From Chromera velia (lineage: Eukaryota; Sar; Chromeraceae): DNA of 35,000 nt. Every line of letters begins with the position of its first letter. The stretch's first letter is position 1. A program made the position numbers and the translations under genes. The stretch is from assembly GCA_018398765.1 (NCBI GenBank), contig JAHBMJ010001073.1, forward strand, positions 1-35,000, given 5' to 3'. The notes under the pieces are model-generated. The model saw only the letters and a program-made list of their open reading frames with translations, did not search any database and was not told the DNA's origin. Positions 30,764 to 35,000 of this stretch are shown in pieces.

Positions 30764-31348
30764 ATGCTTCAAGCTCTGTCTGGTGTCCGGCTGTGGACAC
30801 TTCTCTTCTTCCTGACGACCGTCGGAGGAGAAAATCAGAATAACCAGGCCGGATACTACTTCGGTCGACGCCTCGCCTCCCTTCAGCACCGTATCGTTTC
30901 ATCACAAGCACCAAGATTTGGGGACCTTCATCTCCATGCGACCTTGGATTATCATCGAGCCGCCTTTGCAGACCCTGGGCGAGCAGCAACAAAGAAGTTG
31001 GAAGGGGAGAGAGGTCTAACGACAGTTCTTTTTCAAAATAAAAAAACAAAGGACAGGCTCTTGGTTGGTGATCATTTCAAAATCAGAAACCCCCCCAATA
31101 CGGCTCACCGACGAATGATCGATCTCTACCTACCCGAGCTCGGTAGCGACTGGGAAGTGATAGGTGGGGGGTCCGTCAAACGCAGTGGGCAGTTGGGATG
31201 GAATTCTTGGACCTGCAACGTCAATCGGGGCCTCGACTCGGAGAAGAGGCAGTTCGTGAGGGAGTGCCTGAAGGACATACGGTGGTTTGAGTCCAGGGAC
31301 AGCCTTGAGCAGGCATTGAAAAAACCTGGCCTCACTTCAACTTCGTAA
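30764..31348 (+). CDS. Secreted orphan protein, 194 aa, single exon
   Basis: The ATG at 30764 opens with a signal peptide (MLQALSGVRLWTLLFFLTTVGG), which is why I chose it. The mature part is basic and soluble-looking, with TTVLFQNKKTKDRLLVGDHF, LYLPELGSDWEVIGGGSVKR, WNSWTCNVNRGL and FVRECLKDIRWFESRDSLEQ. Two Cys residues (in SWTCN and RECLK) could form one disulphide. I do not recognise the family and assign no function. The frame is long and uninterrupted, with an upstream GC-rich motif shared with the DUF1254 promoter and a perfect hairpin three bases after the stop. It could be the last exon of a longer gene. Confidence 0.55.
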   Translation: MLQALSGVRLWTLLFFLTTVGGENQNNQAGYYFGRRLASLQHRIVSSQAPRFGDLHLHATLDYHRAAFADPGRAATKKLEGERGLTTVLFQNKKTKDRLLVGDHFKIRNPPNTAHRRMIDLYLPELGSDWEVIGGGSVKRSGQLGWNSWTCNVNRGLDSEKRQFVRECLKDIRWFESRDSLEQALKKPGLTSTS

Positions 31349-31351
31349 ATG

Positions 31352-31371
31352 CATGCACACCTGTGTGCATG
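31352..31371 (+). terminator. Perfect hairpin right after the orphan gene's stop
   Basis: CATGCACAC-ct-GTGTGCATG starts three bases after the TAA stop and overlaps TGCATGCA (31350-31357). It is like the hairpin after the DUF1254 gene. The role is unproved. Confidence 0.35.
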
Positions 31372-31987
31372 GCAATGAAACTCGTTGATGACGCACTTTA
31401 ACGCAGCTCCGCCTGAATGATTTTCCGGTACGAGTTTTTCGATCTGTATGGATGGCGTTGGAAGGAGAAAGTAAAAGGCGCTCCTCGGATCTCAAGCCGT
31501 GCTGCCTGCTTTAGGGAGTTTCCATCACATTTTTGTACACGATGCATGAGTGACAGTGTCCTTGCACGACTCTCAGTCATGATTTTGTCCGACTGCCCCC
31601 CTATGCGCTGTGCTGACAGTAAATCATGGCGTGGACGAGAGTTCGACCCAATGAGTCGTTATTTTTTCACAGGGCAAGGGGGCCACTTCGAAAAAAGAAT
31701 GTTTGAATCCCGAGAGTCGAGTAGCTGTCTTGGATTTGGATAGTCTTCCTCGCGATCTTACTCTGCCTCTTTGCACTCCTGACACTCACTGAATTTGCTT
31801 CCCTGCAGACTTCTTCCCTCCGTTCATATTGCCGGGCAAAGTACATGTCACACACACTCACTGACACGCCAATAGAAACACACGTACGAGGAAGCACGGT
31901 CATGCCCTTCCATATAATAATAAACACACGCGCGCGCTCTCTCTCTCCTTCTTTTTTCTTTGAGTGTCTCTCAGGTACAAGCGCGCA
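31372..31987. other. Intergenic region before the microsatellite array
   Basis: A 108-codon plus-strand frame (31417-31743) is open but has no family signal or signal peptide. It may be 3' untranslated sequence or chance. Nothing else stands out. Confidence 0.4.
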
Positions 31988-32074
31988 GACACACGCACAA
32001 ACACACACACACACACACACACACAGACACATACACGCACGTATGCACGCGCGCGCGCACACACACATACACAT

Positions 32075-32115
<41 letters not shown>

Positions 32116-32140
32116 CGCAGACACACACAGACACACACAG

Positions 32141-32172
<32 letters not shown>

Positions 32173-32207
32173 GCACACGCACACGCACACGCACACGCAC
32201 ACGCACA

Positions 32208-32239
<32 letters not shown>

Positions 32240-32302
32240 TACACCTACACACACCTACACACACCTACACACACCTACACACACCTACACACACACACGC
32301 AC

Positions 32303-32345
<43 letters not shown>

Positions 32346-32367
32346 TACGCATACGCATACGCACACG

Positions 32368-32405
<38 letters not shown>

Positions 32406-32418
32406 GACAGACAGACAG

Positions 32419-32487
<69 letters not shown>

Positions 32488-32678
32488 CACACACAGACGC
32501 ACACAGACACACACACAGACACACACACAGACACATACACACAGGCCACACACACACACACACGCATACACACACAAACACACATACAGACACACACACA
32601 CACAGACACACACAGACACCTAGACAGACACACAGACACACAGGCAGATACAGAGACACACAGACGTACAGACGCACA
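31988..32678. repeat. Composite CA/GA/AGAC microsatellite, about 690 bases
   Basis: Mainly (CA)n with embedded higher-order blocks: (GA)n near 32090-32114 and 32452-32472; (CACACG)n about 32170-32206; five exact copies of the 10-mer ACACCTACAC at 32241-32290; (GCATAC)4 about 32343-32366; (AGAC)n 32400-32420. The long Thr-His and Val-Cys open frames here are repeat artefacts. Confidence 0.97.
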
Positions 32679-33660
32679 TATATATTCATGTACGCTCTCT
32701 GTTTCAACATCTGCTTAACTTACGTGTATAAATAGAATGCATGTATAATGAAAAATCTCACTCTCGTCTCTGAAAACCCCTCCCTGTGCCTCCACCAACC
32801 CTCGCAAATAAAACTGTTCAAACATGCTCTGCACCTCTCTCTCACCTCGCGCAGCCTGTTCGGAGGGGGAAAATGCAAGAAGGTTTGAACGGGGATCCAG
32901 AAAGGCTACAACATAAAGGGCTTGCTACAACACCACACGACTGCGCGTGGGCAGCAAACCATCAAGATTTAGGTTTTTTCATTTGAATCAGCATGCGTGA
33001 CGGATCGGTACTTACAAAAGTTTTTTTAGGACCTTCATATTTGAGGTTGAAAGTCATATTAATCAAATATTTGATCGTATTTGATAGGTCTTTAAACACT
33101 AGGTCCTCTCTGACTGGATATTTGATTTGAGCTTAAGCCCTACCTCAAATCAAATCAAATCAAATCAAACATGGTCACTATGAACATTATTTTTTTGTAG
33201 TTTATGAAAATCTATATTATGATTCTATAACAAAGTATGTAAAGCAGCCTCTATATATCATAAGCTTCATAAAAAGGCCTAGAAAATTAAGGGCATATAT
33301 AAGACCCAGTTTTGACCAACTTTATGTCTAACGTTAGAAATATCCAGCTAGCTGTAGATATGGATGCCGATGGCACGTCATAGTCAGAGTTATGTTACTT
33401 ATGTAACGGTATACTGTCACGAGCTAGTCGAGACACAGGTGCTAGACACGGAGAACTATCAAGCTAGAGAGAGTCCCAGAGGTTCCGTCCTATGCTGATC
33501 GATTCCAGAAGGCATAAAGGGTTCACAAGCTCAGATACACAAGATACGAAGGACACCAAATTATCAAGTCAATTTCTATTCTCAATCTACCATCTCCATC
33601 CTCCTAACTTCAACAACTCAACTTTTAACTCCATGCTAGTGCCATGTAGACTGATTACAT
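32679..33660. other. AT-rich intergenic DNA
   Basis: I see no gene. Around 33040-33170 the DNA is built from TCAAA/TTTGA-type words with inverted repeats (listed separately). The remainder is AT-rich or mixed, without coding signals. Confidence 0.5.
33062..33169. repeat. Inverted repeats and (TCAAA)n array
   Basis: The palindrome ATCAAATATTTGAT is at 33062-33075. GATTTGAG (33124-33131) pairs with CTCAAATC (33144-33151). A five-unit TCAAA array (33145-33169) follows. It could be a terminal region of a small transposon. Confidence 0.6.
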
Positions 33661-33960
33661 GTGGCAGGACAGACTAAAGCTATAGGACAGCAGCTACAAG
33701 ACAGCAACTCTGCCCCAACTCGATCTATCGGTGCCAATCATGCAAGCAAATCCCAGAGCATGCGCGCGAAGACCAGGACCTTGGCCAAAGTTCCCCGCCG
33801 TGCAGATCCGCGCAAGGCCTTCCGCGGTCAAGTGCCCCGGCCTGATGTACGCAACTCCGCGAAGGCTGAGCCGTGCGCGCCGGCCGCGCCACACTTTGGA
33901 CTGGGCAGCTGGCGCCGCCCAGCATCCCAGGATAATACTGCGGTGGCACGTATAAACCCA
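33661..33960 (+). other. GC-rich island with an unrecognised open frame
   Basis: About 300 GC-rich bases between AT-rich flanks encode an uninterrupted basic, Arg/Ala/Pro-rich frame on the plus strand, which ends in the adjacent (TA)n at 34083. No ATG context or family motif is evident. The sharp composition change suggests an inserted or transposon-derived piece. Confidence 0.2.
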
Positions 33961-33999
33961 AATATTAACGTATCTAGCAAGACATCTCCCTATCCTATC

Positions 34000-34025
<26 letters not shown>
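34000..34025. repeat. (TA)n microsatellite
   Basis: Twelve or more TA units at the right edge of the GC-rich island. Confidence 0.95.
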
Positions 34026-34030
<5 letters not shown>

Positions 34031-34660
34031 TAACAGATTCTGTTTTCGATTTTAGTATTATAAATATAAGTACTATAAGTTGAATAATATAGAGCTTATT
34101 TTTTATTGAATGATGAATTTGAGTCTAGTATCAATTTTAAGTGCACGGTTGAGTGGTCAATTTGAGCCACTGGCAGCTGGTGGGTTAGCTGGTACTAGCC
34201 TGGTAGAGTCCCAGGCTCAGTCCCTAGCTAGAGTAGCCAGTGATAGCCAGTGGGCCACCATGAACGAAAAAAGAAAAAAACCGGTGCGTAGCACTGCATG
34301 CGTACTCGTGCAAGCACAACTGGGTGACAGCCTGTCAGAGTTAGTCAGAGTTTCAACGCAAGCGTAGTACATCATGGTAGCATTTGTGGTCCTGGCCTTG
34401 GGTCCTGCTGGGGATCCTGGCCTTAAGCAGCAGAAACGCGGCGCTACAACAGAGCTGCATAGCGTTGTGAACGGCTTATGCTCTCCGCAGCAAGGTCATG
34501 CATACACATTGATGTGGACGGTCTGCATTTCGTGATAGTCGGTCCAGACTGCAACATGCAGAAATGCTGAGTGCAAATTTTGGTACGGGACATGCAGGGA
34601 AGCTGCACACCACACTCAAATCAGATTCTCCGACGCCGATCCGCCCACTACGCCGTTTCC
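34026..34660. other. Intergenic DNA with internal short repeats
   Basis: The stretch 34150-34260 is rich in TAGC/CTGG words with several short inverted repeats (for example AGCCTGG/CCAGGCT near 34196-34216). Its look is weakly tRNA/SINE-like, but I could not identify A and B boxes. I see no gene. Confidence 0.35.
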
Positions 34661-35000
34661 CTACCGCTGATCCCGCTGACCCAGCCGGGGTCGCTGGACT
34701 CCATCCTGTTGGGCGCCATGCATGAACGGTCCAGCTGGGACCGCTGCATGAGTACCGTAACCGATTTCCGTGCGGCGCTCTGGGAGGTGCCGTGCCGGGG
34801 GCGCGGTGTAGTATCCCCCCCCTGTGACAGCATCGAGCGCTGCTGCATGATGGCCTGCCTTTGGTCTGACTCTGTTGAGAGACGGCCCCACATGCGCAAC
34901 TGACTGATCCACAAAAACCCCCTGCGGGCCGAAGTACCCGACGAAAAAGTTCGGCCGGGAGCTGAGCTCGTCAGGGGGCGGCGCACAGTGTTGAGGGAAA
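34661..35000 (-). pseudogene. Partial open frame running off the window edge
   Basis: On the minus strand a frame is open from the window end to a stop at 34661, 112 codons. It includes RPNFFVGYFGPQGVFVDQSV and then a Gly/Ala/Arg/His-rich stretch. FFVGY followed by a short loop faintly resembles the end of a copia-type integrase core (FLGY..GYRL), but the match is weak. It may be a transposon fragment or the 3' part of an unseen gene. Confidence 0.25.

Noticed and set aside
31639-31652. tRNA gene suggested by a B-box-like GTTCGACCC
   Set aside because: No A box, acceptor stem or anticodon arm can be placed around it. The same type of string also occurs within a sufB exon.
31845-32735. Frames of 200-296 codons encoding Thr-His or Val-Cys repeats
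   Set aside because: They are products of reading the CA microsatellite in each frame, with no non-repeat coding sequence.
1-35000. CRISPR array, prokaryotic operons or phage genes
   Set aside because: The repeats are simple microsatellites without spacers, and the genes have spliceosomal introns. Nothing prokaryotic is organised here.

Overview
The window is eukaryotic nuclear DNA. Its genes are split by GT..CAG introns, its intergenic DNA carries long microsatellites, and it holds a Ty3/gypsy-type LTR retrotransposon. The best clue to the organism is a nuclear, 11-exon sufB gene. Its protein begins with a signal peptide followed by a transit-like stretch starting at Phe, as expected for import into a complex (secondary, red-type) plastid. 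With mid GC content, (TG)n-rich introns and many TGCATGCA sites, I infer a photosynthetic alveolate. A chromerid such as Chromera velia is my best guess; this is an inference, not a match.

Layout. 1-1364: gene-poor DNA downstream of sufB with one strong inverted repeat. 1365-6223 (-): sufB, plastid Fe-S scaffold, 566 aa. 6224-6955: head-to-head intergenic region with a run of perfect hairpins. 6956-8166 (+): two-exon secreted ankyrin-repeat protein with very strong codon bias. 8167-10912: AT-rich DNA with palindromes and a pair of related (ATTG)n-associated repeats. 10918-17721 (-): complete but dead LTR retrotransposon (422-bp LTRs, 5-bp target duplication, gag, protease, RT, RNase H, DD35E integrase, Tudor/chromo-like tail) with 13 internal stops and almost no frameshift. 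17727-18173: spacer with clustered AACTGTT/AACAGTT motifs. 18174-25279 (-): five-exon, 1992-aa protein that I assign to the EDRF1 family (N-terminal domain plus C-terminal TPRs). 25280-25822: second head-to-head promoter region with a GC-rich palindrome. 25823-28242 (+): six-exon, secreted DUF1254/DUF1214 protein of bacterial type. 28243-30763: spacer. 30764-31348 (+): single-exon secreted orphan protein of 194 aa. 31988-32678: large composite CA/GA microsatellite. 32680-35000: AT-rich repeat-bearing DNA, then GC-rich segments with only partial, unrecognised frames.

The genes do not form a pathway. Their organisation is two divergent pairs (sufB/ankyrin and EDRF1-like/DUF1254), with the retrotransposon inserted between the pairs. 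Exon joins were derived by hand from reading phase, family conservation and splice signals; all 20 coding introns fit GT..CAG with G at donor position +5.
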